In this document: positions 8,856 through 16,173 of the stretch, piece by piece
Numbering within the stretch: the stretch's first letter is position 1
Layout of the letters: each line of letters begins with the position of its first letter
From: Limnohabitans sp. 2KL-1
Lineage (GTDB): Bacteria; Pseudomonadota; Gammaproteobacteria; Burkholderiales; Burkholderiaceae_C
Direction: 5' to 3'
DNA: 64,000 bases
NCBI RefSeq assembly: GCF_003063435.1
Contig: NZ_NESL01000003.1
Location: forward strand, 186,001-250,000
Translations under genes and position numbers: made by a program
The notes under the pieces: generated by a model
Told to the model about the DNA's origin: nothing
What the model saw: only the letters and a program-made list of their open reading frames with translations
Databases searched by the model: none

Positions 8856-8895
8856 GGCCCGCGCACTGCTCACGCTGCGCCCTGTCAGGGCCTGA

Positions 8896-9339
8896 TCACG
8901 CGGCCTCGTGCCCCTGCACCAACCGCGACAACAAATTCACAAACAGCTCTTGATCCGCCTGAGGCAAAGGCGACAGGATCTGCGCCTGAACCCGGGCCAC
9001 ATCGGCCTGAATGCTGGCCATGGCCTGCATGCCCTGTGGCGTGACCACCAGCAACTTGCGCCTGCGGTCTGCCGGATCGGCTTGGCGCGCCACCCACCCC
9101 TTGGCCTCCAGACGCCCAATCACCGAGCCCGAAGTGGCCGGATCGAACGCCACCCGTTTGGCCAGGCTCACCTGGTCAATGCCGGGGCTGTCCAGCAAAG
9201 CGTTCAGGATGGCAAACTGCACCGGCGTGATGTCAGCCGCCGACAAATGTTCGGCAAAAATCGCCACCGCGATCTGCTGCGCGCGTCGAATCAGGTGGCC
9301 GGGTGTGGTGGCCAGGTCAATGCTTTGGGTCATGTCCAT
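8896..9339 (-). CDS. MarR-family transcriptional regulator
   Basis: A 147-residue winged-helix regulator. The recognition region (VSLAKRVAFDPATSGSVIGRLEAKGWV) and the wing (DPADRRRKLLVVTPQG) are typical MarR features, flanked by dimerisation helices. It is divergent from the FAA-hydrolase gene at 9457, with a palindromic sequence between them, so it probably represses that gene and itself until an aromatic-type ligand binds (inference from MarR biology). Two ATGs (residues 1 and 3) are possible. Confidence 0.9.
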   Translation of the reverse strand: MDMTQSIDLATTPGHLIRRAQQIAVAIFAEHLSAADITPVQFAILNALLDSPGIDQVSLAKRVAFDPATSGSVIGRLEAKGWVARQADPADRRRKLLVVTPQGMQAMASIQADVARVQAQILSPLPQADQELFVNLLSRLVQGHEAA

Positions 9340-9394
9340 TCATTTCATCATCAGGGTTTTCACTCGGTTCAGGAGGGGCGTTCAGCTCAGATAA

Positions 9395-9424
9395 TAAGCA
9401 CACCTATTAAATAGTATCCGCTTA
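9395..9424. promoter_or_regulatory. Candidate MarR operator
   Basis: Nested dyads in the AT-rich divergent region. The inner one is CTATT-A-AATAG at 9404-9414; the outer arms are TAAGC (9395-9399) and GCTTA (9420-9424), centred on nearly the same point. Size and symmetry suit a MarR dimer. The site lies 33 bp upstream of the FAA-hydrolase start and 56 bp upstream of the marR start. Confidence 0.5.
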
Positions 9425-9456
9425 ACATCGAGTTTTTACTTTTCTGAAAGCGATTC

Positions 9457-10152
9457 ATGAGCTTTGTATTCCCCCCCTTGCCAGTGGTGTCGGTTCCTGT
9501 GTTGGGACAGCCCGAGCGGTTCCCCGTTCACCGCGTCTACTGCGTCGGCCGCAATTATGAAGAGCATGCCAAGGAAATGGGATTCACAGGGCGCGAACCC
9601 CCTTTCTTTTTTCTCAAGCCCACCGACAGCCTGGTCGTGGTCGAGCAAGGCCAAAAGGGCAGCATGCCCTACCCCAGCCTGACCCAGAACCTGCACCATG
9701 AAATCGAGCTGGTGGTGGCCATTGGCCAGGGTGGAAGAAACATCAAGGCGGCCGATGCCGCCCAGCACATTTATGGTTATGCGGTGGGCCTGGACATGAC
9801 ACGCCGTGACCTGCAAAACGAGATGAAAAAACAAGGTCGTCCCTGGTGCATCGGCAAAGCCTTCGACCACTCGGCCCCCATTGGCCCGATCACGCCCATC
9901 GCGCGAGCCGGCGACGTGAACAACGCCGAGATCAGCCTGCAGGTCAACGGCGCAGACCGCCAACGCAGCCATGTGGCCAAACTGATCTGGAATGTGGCCG
10001 AAACCATCGAGCACCTGTCGGCCGCTTGGGAACTGCAGCCCGGCGACCTGATCTACACCGGCACCCCCGAAGGTGTGGCGGCCGTGGTCGCGGGTGATAC
10101 TTTGGTCGGACAGGTGACGGGCCTGGGCAGCTTGCAGGTCCAAATTCGCTGA
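9457..10152 (+). CDS. Fumarylacetoacetate hydrolase family protein (fumarylpyruvate hydrolase-like)
   Basis: A 231-residue FAH-fold hydrolase of short, single-domain type. The divalent-metal ligands lie in HHEIELVVAIG (two acidic residues) and VGLDMTRRD; GDLIYTGTPEGV is the conserved C-terminal signature. Short FAH proteins of this size cleave acylpyruvates such as fumarylpyruvate at the end of gentisate-type ring cleavage, or act as oxaloacetate decarboxylases. No gentisate dioxygenase is adjacent, so the substrate is open. It is probably controlled by the divergent MarR. Confidence 0.8.
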   Translation: MSFVFPPLPVVSVPVLGQPERFPVHRVYCVGRNYEEHAKEMGFTGREPPFFFLKPTDSLVVVEQGQKGSMPYPSLTQNLHHEIELVVAIGQGGRNIKAADAAQHIYGYAVGLDMTRRDLQNEMKKQGRPWCIGKAFDHSAPIGPITPIARAGDVNNAEISLQVNGADRQRSHVAKLIWNVAETIEHLSAAWELQPGDLIYTGTPEGVAAVVAGDTLVGQVTGLGSLQVQIR

Positions 10153-10158
10153 GACCTT

Positions 10159-10179
10159 AGCCAGCAGGACGGGCTGGCT
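10159..10179 (+). other. Hairpin after FAA-hydrolase gene
   Basis: AGCCAGC and GCTGGCT separated by 7 bases lie just after the stop at 10152. There is no following T-tract, so it may be only an mRNA 3'-end stabiliser or a weak terminator. Confidence 0.3.
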
Positions 10180-10250
10180 GGCCGCTTGTAGGCTTCACCC
10201 TACGATGAACGAAAGTGCACAGACTCCCAGATAAAAAGGGTTAACCCTGA

Positions 10251-10278
10251 TTGATGAATCCAATACTTGCAACATAAT
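10251..10278 (+). promoter_or_regulatory. Candidate sigma-70 promoter for the TRAP operon
   Basis: TTGATG (-35) and CATAAT (-10) with a 16-bp spacer. The palindrome GGGTTAACCC sits just upstream at 10238-10247, where an activator or repressor could bind. The remainder of the 252-bp gap 10153-10404 holds no gene. Confidence 0.4.
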
Positions 10279-10346
10279 GCATCTTTTAGAGGGGTTGGGC
10301 TTGCAACGCCCTGATGCCACAGCCTCTGACCCCATTCACTGCGATT

Positions 10347-10366
10347 AACCGACCAAGTGGTTGGTT
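10347..10366. promoter_or_regulatory. Candidate operator upstream of dctP
   Basis: Imperfect palindrome AACC-G-ACCA-AG-TGGT-T-GGTT: 16 of 20 positions are symmetric, with core ACCA-N2-TGGT. It resembles operators of GntR/FadR-type regulators and lies about 70 bp past the predicted transcription start, in the leader of the TRAP operon. No matching regulator gene is adjacent. Confidence 0.4.
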
Positions 10367-10404
10367 TATCATCCCGATTTTCAAACCATGATGGAGACAA
10401 GTCG

Positions 10405-11436
10405 ATGAAGAAATTCCTGCAACAAACGGCCCTGGCTGCCGGGTTGATGGCCGTTGGTTTTGGCGTTCATGCCCAAACCATCACCCTGAAAGTCCACCAT
10501 TTTCTGGGCCCACAGTCCATCCAGCACACCACCATGATGGGTGAATGGTGCAAGAACATCGCCAAAGATTCCAACAACCGTCTGCAATGCCAAATCTTCC
10601 CAGCCATGCAACTGGGCGGCACACCTGTTCAGCTGTTTGATCAAACACGCGATGGCGTGGTGGATGTGGCCTGGACTTTGCAGGCTTACACCGCCAAGCT
10701 GCAAAAGCTGGAAGTGTTCGAGTTGCCCTTCATGATGACCAACGCCGAAGCCACCAGCCGTGCGGCTTGGGACTACGCCCAAAAGTTTGCTGCTGACGAT
10801 ATGAAAGACGTCAAGATGTTGGCCGTCCACGTTCACGGTCCAGGCAACATCTACACCAAGAGCAAGGCCGTCACCACCATGGCCGATCTGAAAGGCCTGA
10901 AAGTGCGCGCCCCGACCCGTCAGGTCAACAAAATGATCGCCATGATGGGTGCCACCCCTGTGGCCATGCCTGTGCCGCAAGTGACCGAAGCCCTGTCCAA
11001 AGGCGTGATCGATGGTGCGGTGATCCCTTACGAAGTCGCTCCTGGCCTGAAAGTGCAAGAGCTGACCAACTTCACGGCAGAAACCGACCGCTCCTACAAC
11101 GCGTTGTACACCACCGTGTTCGTGGTGCCCATGAACAAGGCTAAATACGAGTCCTTGCCTGCCGACCTGAAGGCCGTGATCGACAAGAACTCCGGTCGTG
11201 AGTTCTCGGCTTTCCTGGGCAAGACCCAAGCGGGCCAGGACGTGCCCAGCAAGCAAGCCTTCGTGGACGCTAAAAACCAGAAAATCAGTGTAATTCCCAA
11301 AACTGAATTGGAAAACTGGAAAAAAGCCACCGACTCGCTGGATGATGCCTGGGTCAAGGAAATGACGGCCAAAGGCATGGATGGCAAAGCCATGCTCGAC
11401 GGTGCCACCGCCTTGATCAAGCAGTACACCAAGTAA
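10405..11436 (+). CDS. TRAP transporter solute-binding subunit DctP
   Basis: A 343-residue periplasmic receptor. Signal peptide residues 1-23 (MKKFLQQTALAAG..., cut before AQTITLK), then a DctP fold with the conserved LKGLKVRAP segment carrying the arginine that pairs with the carboxylate of the ligand. The start at 10405 follows GGAG; an upstream in-frame ATG at 10357 would add 16 residues before the signal peptide and is unlikely. It binds an organic acid and delivers it to DctQ/DctM. A strong terminator after the gene suggests the receptor is made in excess of the membrane subunits. Confidence 0.9.
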   Translation: MKKFLQQTALAAGLMAVGFGVHAQTITLKVHHFLGPQSIQHTTMMGEWCKNIAKDSNNRLQCQIFPAMQLGGTPVQLFDQTRDGVVDVAWTLQAYTAKLQKLEVFELPFMMTNAEATSRAAWDYAQKFAADDMKDVKMLAVHVHGPGNIYTKSKAVTTMADLKGLKVRAPTRQVNKMIAMMGATPVAMPVPQVTEALSKGVIDGAVIPYEVAPGLKVQELTNFTAETDRSYNALYTTVFVVPMNKAKYESLPADLKAVIDKNSGREFSAFLGKTQAGQDVPSKQAFVDAKNQKISVIPKTELENWKKATDSLDDAWVKEMTAKGMDGKAMLDGATALIKQYTK

Positions 11437-11451
11437 TCATCACCCAGAGCC

Positions 11452-11482
11452 AAAAAAGGGCGGAGTTTCTCCGCCCTTTTTT
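11452..11482 (+). terminator. Rho-independent terminator between dctP and dctQ
   Basis: A-tract, stem GGGCGGAG-TTT-CTCCGCCC and a T6 tract directly after dctP. It lies inside the transporter operon and should let only part of the transcripts read into dctQ and dctM, a common way to set a high receptor-to-permease ratio. Confidence 0.85.
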
Positions 11483-11525
11483 CGCCCTCAGAAGCTCACC
11501 GATTGAAGCAACGCAAGGAAAGCCC

Positions 11526-12047
11526 GTGGCCGAACTCATCCTCAACGACACCTCCCAATCCAGAGGCCCTGCAGGCAGGATCATCGAAACGATTTGCAAA
11601 TTTTTTGCCATCTGCTCTGGTCTCGTCTTGACGGCCATGGCCATCATGTCGATTGCCAGCATTGTGGGCCGCACTTTCTTCAGCAGCCCCATCGTGGGCG
11701 ACTACGAATTGGTGCAAGCCCTGTGCGCCATTGCCGTCAGCATGAGCCTGCCCTATACCCATTGGATTCGCGGTCATGTGATCGTGGACTTTTTCACCGC
11801 CCACGCCAACCCCAAGCTCAATGCCTTGCTGGACTTATTGGCCAATTTGATCTTGGCCTTGTTTGCTGGCGTCATCACTTGGCGCATCTGGAAAGGCCTG
11901 TGGGAACTCAAAGGCTCCATGGAAGCATCCATGCTGCTGGACATTCCGACATGGTGGAGCTATGCGCCCATGGTTCCCTCGTTTGCATTGCTTTGCATCA
12001 CGGCGCTTTATGTCGCTGGCGATGACCTCAGAAAGATCCAGTCATGA
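11526..12047 (+). CDS. TRAP transporter small permease DctQ
   Basis: A 173-residue membrane protein with four predicted transmembrane segments (about residues 30-52, 63-83, 102-123 and 140-162) and the DctQ-type pattern. The start is GTG at 11526 after AAGGAAAG. Its stop overlaps the dctM ATG (ATGA), so the two membrane subunits are coupled. It bridges the receptor and the large subunit. Confidence 0.85.
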   Translation: MAELILNDTSQSRGPAGRIIETICKFFAICSGLVLTAMAIMSIASIVGRTFFSSPIVGDYELVQALCAIAVSMSLPYTHWIRGHVIVDFFTAHANPKLNALLDLLANLILALFAGVITWRIWKGLWELKGSMEASMLLDIPTWWSYAPMVPSFALLCITALYVAGDDLRKIQS

Positions 12048-13366
12048 CCGGCATTGAACTCGGCAGCCTTGTTTTCTTCGGCCTGATTGTCCTGCTGGCC
12101 TTGCGCCTGCATATTGGCGTGGCCATGCTCTTGGCCGGCTCAGCGGGCTATGTGGCCTTGTCTGGCCTCGATCCATTGCTCAACTACTTCAAGTCAGCGG
12201 CCTACACCCGTTTTTCGGTTTATGACCTCTCGGTGGTTCCGCTGTTTTTATTGATGGGGCAATTTGCCACGCACGGCGGCTTGTCTAAAGCACTGTTCAA
12301 GGCCGGCAACGCCATGATCGGACACTGGCGCGGCGGCATGGCCATGGCAGCCGTTACCTCGTGTGCGGGCTTTGGTGCCATCTGCGGGTCCTCATTGGCT
12401 ACGGCGGCCACCATGGGCCAAGTGGCTTTGCCTGAGCTCAAAGCGCACAAATACTCGCCTCGCCTGTCCACTGCGGTCATCGCTGCAGGTGGCACGCTGG
12501 GCATCTTGATTCCACCTTCGGTACCCTTGGTCATTTACGCCATCATCACCGAGCAAAATATTGCTAAATTGTTTTTGGCGGCCTTCATTCCCGGCATCAT
12601 CGCGGCCATCGGCTACATGGTGGTGATTGGCATCATCGCCCGTGTGCGGCCTGAAGAAGCCCCCCGAGGTGACCGGTTCACCTGGGGCCAGCGCCTGCAA
12701 GCTCTGGCCGAAACCTGGCCTGTGCTGTTGATCTTCGCTGTGGTGATTGGCGGTATTTACGGTGGCCTGTTCACCCCCACCGAAGCGGCCTCCATCGGCA
12801 CCATCGCCACAGGATTCGTGGCTTGGACATCGGGTGGTCTCAAGGGCAAAGGCTTTCTGGAGTGCATGTACGGCGCTGCAGGCGCCACAGGCATGATCTT
12901 TCTGATCTTGCTGGGCGCCGATGTGCTGAACGTGTTTTTGGCGCTGACCCAAGTCAACACCGAACTGGCCAAATGGGTGGTGGGTCTGAACCTGCACCCC
13001 TTGATGGTGGTCTTCACCATCATTGCCATCTACCTGGTGCTGGGCTGCATCATGGACAGCTTGTCGATGATCCTGCTGACCGTGCCCATGTTCTTCCCCA
13101 TCATCATGGGCATCGACATTTGGGGACTGGACAACGAGTCCAAAGCGATTTGGTTCGGCATTCTGGCCTTGATGGTGGTCGAGATCGGCCTGATCACACC
13201 GCCAGTGGGCATGAACGTCTTCATCATCAGCAACATGGCCAAAGACGTGCCGATGAAAGAGACATTCAAATACGTCATTCCCTTCCTCATCTCTGACCTT
13301 CTGCGCATCACCGCGATTGTTTTCTTCCCGAGCATTACACTCGTCGCTTTGAAAATATTTGCCTGA
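12044..13366 (+). CDS. TRAP transporter large permease DctM
   Basis: A 440-residue, highly hydrophobic member of the DctM family of sodium-coupled organic-acid transporters, with about twelve membrane segments. Conserved stretches include the scaffold SCAGFGAICGSSLATAATMG, IPPSVPLVIYAIITEQNI and the C-terminal LITPPVGMNVFIIS. It overlaps dctQ by 4 bp and is followed 2 bp later by a Nudix gene. The substrate is probably a C4-dicarboxylate or other small organic acid. Confidence 0.9.
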   Translation: MTGIELGSLVFFGLIVLLALRLHIGVAMLLAGSAGYVALSGLDPLLNYFKSAAYTRFSVYDLSVVPLFLLMGQFATHGGLSKALFKAGNAMIGHWRGGMAMAAVTSCAGFGAICGSSLATAATMGQVALPELKAHKYSPRLSTAVIAAGGTLGILIPPSVPLVIYAIITEQNIAKLFLAAFIPGIIAAIGYMVVIGIIARVRPEEAPRGDRFTWGQRLQALAETWPVLLIFAVVIGGIYGGLFTPTEAASIGTIATGFVAWTSGGLKGKGFLECMYGAAGATGMIFLILLGADVLNVFLALTQVNTELAKWVVGLNLHPLMVVFTIIAIYLVLGCIMDSLSMILLTVPMFFPIIMGIDIWGLDNESKAIWFGILALMVVEIGLITPPVGMNVFIISNMAKDVPMKETFKYVIPFLISDLLRITAIVFFPSITLVALKIFA

Positions 13367-13368
13367 CC

Positions 13369-13917
13369 ATGTACACACGAGAAGCCATTCGACATTGCCG
13401 CCAGTGCGGTGCTTCAGTGGCTTACCGTTTGCCCGATGACGGAGACACCAAGCAGCGCGCCATTTGCACCGCCTGTCACACCGTGCATTACGAAAACCCC
13501 CTGAACGTGGTGGGCACCGTGCCCCATTGGGGTGACCGGGTGCTGCTGTGCAAACGCAACATCGAGCCGCGCAAAGGCAAATGGACCTTGCCGGCAGGCT
13601 TCATGGAGCTGGGCGAATCCACATCCGAAGGCGCAGCCCGCGAAACCACCGAAGAAGCCGGGGCGCAGTTCATCATGGAAGACCTGCTCACCGTGATGAG
13701 CGTGCCCCGCGTCGGCCAGGTGCACCTGTACTACCGCGCCCGCCTGACCAGTGATGTGTTCGACCCCGGCCATGAAACCATGGAAGCGCGTTTGTTTATG
13801 GAAGACGAGATTCCCTGGGACGAGCTGGCTTTCCGCACAGTCAAGGAAACGCTGGAACACTACTTTGCCGACCGGCGTACGGGGTGTTTTGTCACCCATG
13901 CGTTCGACATCGCATGA
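13369..13917 (+). CDS. Zinc-ribbon Nudix hydrolase
   Basis: A 182-residue Nudix protein with an N-terminal zinc ribbon (CRQCGA ... CTACHT, two CxxC pairs). The Nudix box GFMELGESTSEGAARETTEEAG is complete. The zinc-ribbon subgroup includes NADH pyrophosphatase-like and ADP-ribose/FAD-cleaving enzymes; the exact substrate is unknown. It starts 2 bp after dctM, so it is read with the TRAP operon, and is followed by a hairpin terminator. Confidence 0.85.
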   Translation: MYTREAIRHCRQCGASVAYRLPDDGDTKQRAICTACHTVHYENPLNVVGTVPHWGDRVLLCKRNIEPRKGKWTLPAGFMELGESTSEGAARETTEEAGAQFIMEDLLTVMSVPRVGQVHLYYRARLTSDVFDPGHETMEARLFMEDEIPWDELAFRTVKETLEHYFADRRTGCFVTHAFDIA

Positions 13918-13923
13918 AAATTT

Positions 13924-13951
13924 GAATGCCCCTGCCCCAAAAGGGGCATTC
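13924..13951 (+). terminator. Hairpin terminator after the Nudix gene
   Basis: Stem GAATGCCCC paired with GGGGCATTC across a 10-base loop, 7 bp after the Nudix stop. The following sequence (ACCTTTC) is only moderately T-rich, so termination may be partial. Confidence 0.6.
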
Positions 13952-14002
13952 ACCTTTCATAATACAAAGGAATTCTTTTCATCGATCTTCCAAAGGCTAA
14001 GC

Positions 14003-14242
14003 ATGATCAAGTCCATCACCGCTCTCCTGGTCAGCCTGCTGGCTGCCTCCGCCATGGCCCAGACGGCTGTACCGACACCCACCCCTGGCGTTGCACCTGC
14101 TGTGACGGCCACGCCGGCCGCCGCCACCATGCCGGCCCCTGCGGCAGCAGCAACGCCCAAAGCCGAAGCACCCACCAAGAAAAAAGCGGCCAAGAAAACA
14201 GGCAAGAAAAGCAAAAAATCCAAAAAGAAGAGCAAAGCCTGA
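14003..14242 (+). CDS. Small exported Ala/Pro/Thr-rich protein with polylysine tail
   Basis: Encodes 79 residues in three parts: a clear signal peptide (residues 1-19, MIKSITALLVSLLAASAMA), a low-complexity Ala/Pro/Thr spacer with TPTPGVAPAVTATP-type repeats, and a very basic tail of about 25 residues made of KKK, KKSKK and TGKKS units. Small proteins of this design are common in Burkholderiales near-periplasm proteomes but have no assigned function; the tail could bind lipid A, DNA or acidic polymers (inference). It stands alone between two hairpins, so it forms its own transcription unit. Confidence 0.65.
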   Translation: MIKSITALLVSLLAASAMAQTAVPTPTPGVAPAVTATPAAATMPAPAAAATPKAEAPTKKKAAKKTGKKSKKSKKKSKA

Positions 14243-14292
14243 AACAGCGCGCAGCGCTTGACCCCCGGGCCTGACGCACATCAGGCACCAAC

Positions 14293-14320
14293 ACAAAGGC
14301 CACCTTGCGGTGGCCTTTGT
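14293..14320. terminator. Strong convergent terminator
   Basis: A perfect 12-bp stem, ACAAAGGCCACC paired with GGTGGCCTTTGT, around a 4-base loop. It sits between the convergent small lysine-tailed gene and the acyl-CoA synthetase gene and could end transcription from both sides. Confidence 0.75.
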
Positions 14321-14375
14321 CATGGGTACGGCAGGAAAAACGCAGGCCAGCCCTGAGGCCGGGTACCTGGGTGCG

Positions 14376-16034
14376 TCACACGTCGATCGCGGCGGCCGAA
14401 CCCGCTTGCTTGCGCAGCTCGAACTTCTGGATCTTGCCAGTGCTGGTCTTGGGCAGCTCGCCAAACACCACCGCTCGCGGCACCTTGAAGCCCGCCAGGT
14501 GCTGCTTGCAGTGCGCCACGATGTCTTCGGGCGTGACCTGTGCACCCGCCTTCAGCTCCACAAAGGCGCAAGGCGTCTCGCCCCAGCGCGCGTCGGGCTT
14601 GGCCACCACGGCTGCGGCCAGCACCGCGGGGTGTCGGTACAGCACGTCTTCCACCTCGATCGAGGAGATGTTTTCGCCGCCCGAGATGATGATGTCCTTG
14701 CTGCGGTCCTTGATCTTGATGTAGCCGTCGGGGTACTGCACCGCCAAATCGCCGCTGTGGAACCAGCCGCCCGCAAAGGCCTCTTGCGTGGCCTTGGGGT
14801 TCTTGAGGTAGCCCTTCATGGCGATGTTGCCCTTGAACATGATCTCGCCCATGGTTTCGCCATCTTGCGGCACGGGCTGCATGGTTTCGGGGTTGAGCAC
14901 GCGCACGTCGCGCTGCAGGTGGTAGCGCACGCCCTGGCGGGCATTCAGGCGGGCACGATCGCCAATGTCCATGGCGTCCCACTCGGGGTGCTTGGGGCAC
15001 ACCGTGGCCGGACCATAGACCTCGGTCAGGCCGTACACATGGGTCAGGTCAAAACCCATCTGCTCCATGCCCTCGATCATCGAGGCTGGGGGTGCTGCGC
15101 CTGCCACCATGGCCTTGATGCCCGCAGGCACACCCGCCTTCATGGCGGCCGGGGCGTTGACCAGCAGGCCGTGCACGATGGGCGCGCCGCAGTAGTGCGT
15201 GACGCCATGGTCGCGCATGGCGTCGAAAATCGCCTGCGCGTCCACCTTGCGCAAACACACGTTCACGCCAGCACGCGCCGCCACGGTCCACGGGAAACAC
15301 CAGCCATTGCAATGGAACATGGGCAGCGTCCACAAATACGCCGCATGTTTGGGCATGTCCCATTCCAGGATGTTCGAGATCGCGTTCGTCGCCGCCCCCC
15401 GATGGTGATACACCACGCCCTTGGGGTTGCCGGTGGTGCCGCTGGTGTAGTTCAGCGCAATCGCGTCCCACTCGTTGCCGGGCAGGCTCCAGGCAAAGTC
15501 GGCATCTCCGCTGGCCACAAAGGCTTCATAAGTCACCGTGCCCAGCTTGTCGGTCGGGCCGGTGTACAGCGCATCTTCCACATCGATGACCAGCAAGGGC
15601 CGAGTGGACTGGCGCAGCGCCAGGGCTTTTTTCATCACGCCAGCAAACTCCGGGTCCACGATCACCGCCTTGGCCTCGCCATGGTCGAGCATGAAGGCCA
15701 CCGTCTCCGGGTCCAGCCGGGTGTTCAGGGCGTTGAGCACCGCCCCGGCCATGGGGATGCCGAAGTGCGCCTCCACCATGGGCGGCGTGTTGGGCAGCAT
15801 CACGGCCACCGTGTCGTTTTTGCCAATGCCCGCCTGCGCCAGCGCACTGGCCAGCTGACGGCAGCGGCGGTAGGTGCTGGCCCAGTCCTGGCTCAAATCA
15901 CCGTGCACGATGGCCAGGCGGGTCGGGTAGACCTCGGCCGTGCGCTCGATGAAACTCAGCGGCGAGATCGGCGCGTGGTTGGCGGGGGTCTGGGGCAAAT
16001 CCTGGTCGAAGATGCTGACGGGGGTCTCGGTCAT
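14376..16034 (-). CDS. Acyl-CoA synthetase (AMP-dependent ligase)
   Basis: A 552-residue ANL-family ligase that activates a carboxylic acid to its CoA thioester through an acyl-AMP. Visible motifs: the P-loop YTSGTTGNPKGVVYHH, the A5-type YGLTEVYGP, GWFHSGD and the catalytic lysine near the C-terminus in PKTSTGKIQKFELR. The overall pattern resembles the medium-chain/AlkK-DmdB group. I chose the ATG at 16034 (MTETPVS), preceded by GAGGA; a longer frame to 16121 lacks support. It is divergent from dnaG. Confidence 0.9.
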   Translation of the reverse strand: MTETPVSIFDQDLPQTPANHAPISPLSFIERTAEVYPTRLAIVHGDLSQDWASTYRRCRQLASALAQAGIGKNDTVAVMLPNTPPMVEAHFGIPMAGAVLNALNTRLDPETVAFMLDHGEAKAVIVDPEFAGVMKKALALRQSTRPLLVIDVEDALYTGPTDKLGTVTYEAFVASGDADFAWSLPGNEWDAIALNYTSGTTGNPKGVVYHHRGAATNAISNILEWDMPKHAAYLWTLPMFHCNGWCFPWTVAARAGVNVCLRKVDAQAIFDAMRDHGVTHYCGAPIVHGLLVNAPAAMKAGVPAGIKAMVAGAAPPASMIEGMEQMGFDLTHVYGLTEVYGPATVCPKHPEWDAMDIGDRARLNARQGVRYHLQRDVRVLNPETMQPVPQDGETMGEIMFKGNIAMKGYLKNPKATQEAFAGGWFHSGDLAVQYPDGYIKIKDRSKDIIISGGENISSIEVEDVLYRHPAVLAAAVVAKPDARWGETPCAFVELKAGAQVTPEDIVAHCKQHLAGFKVPRAVVFGELPKTSTGKIQKFELRKQAGSAAAIDV

Positions 16035-16173
16035 GAAAGGGTCCTCTTGCGGCTGACGTTCAGATGGTGAACAGTTTGCCTGACCCGGGGCTGAAAGCCA
16101 TGCTGGTTTGCCCCGAAACAAGTCACCTCGTCCGCCCGGGGTCGCCGGTCAGGATCGGCGAAAATACCCCCTT

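Noticed and set aside
14310..16070. A 586-codon plus-strand frame opposite the acyl-CoA synthetase
   Set aside because: Antisense shadow of a clear ANL-family ligase; no domain and biased composition.
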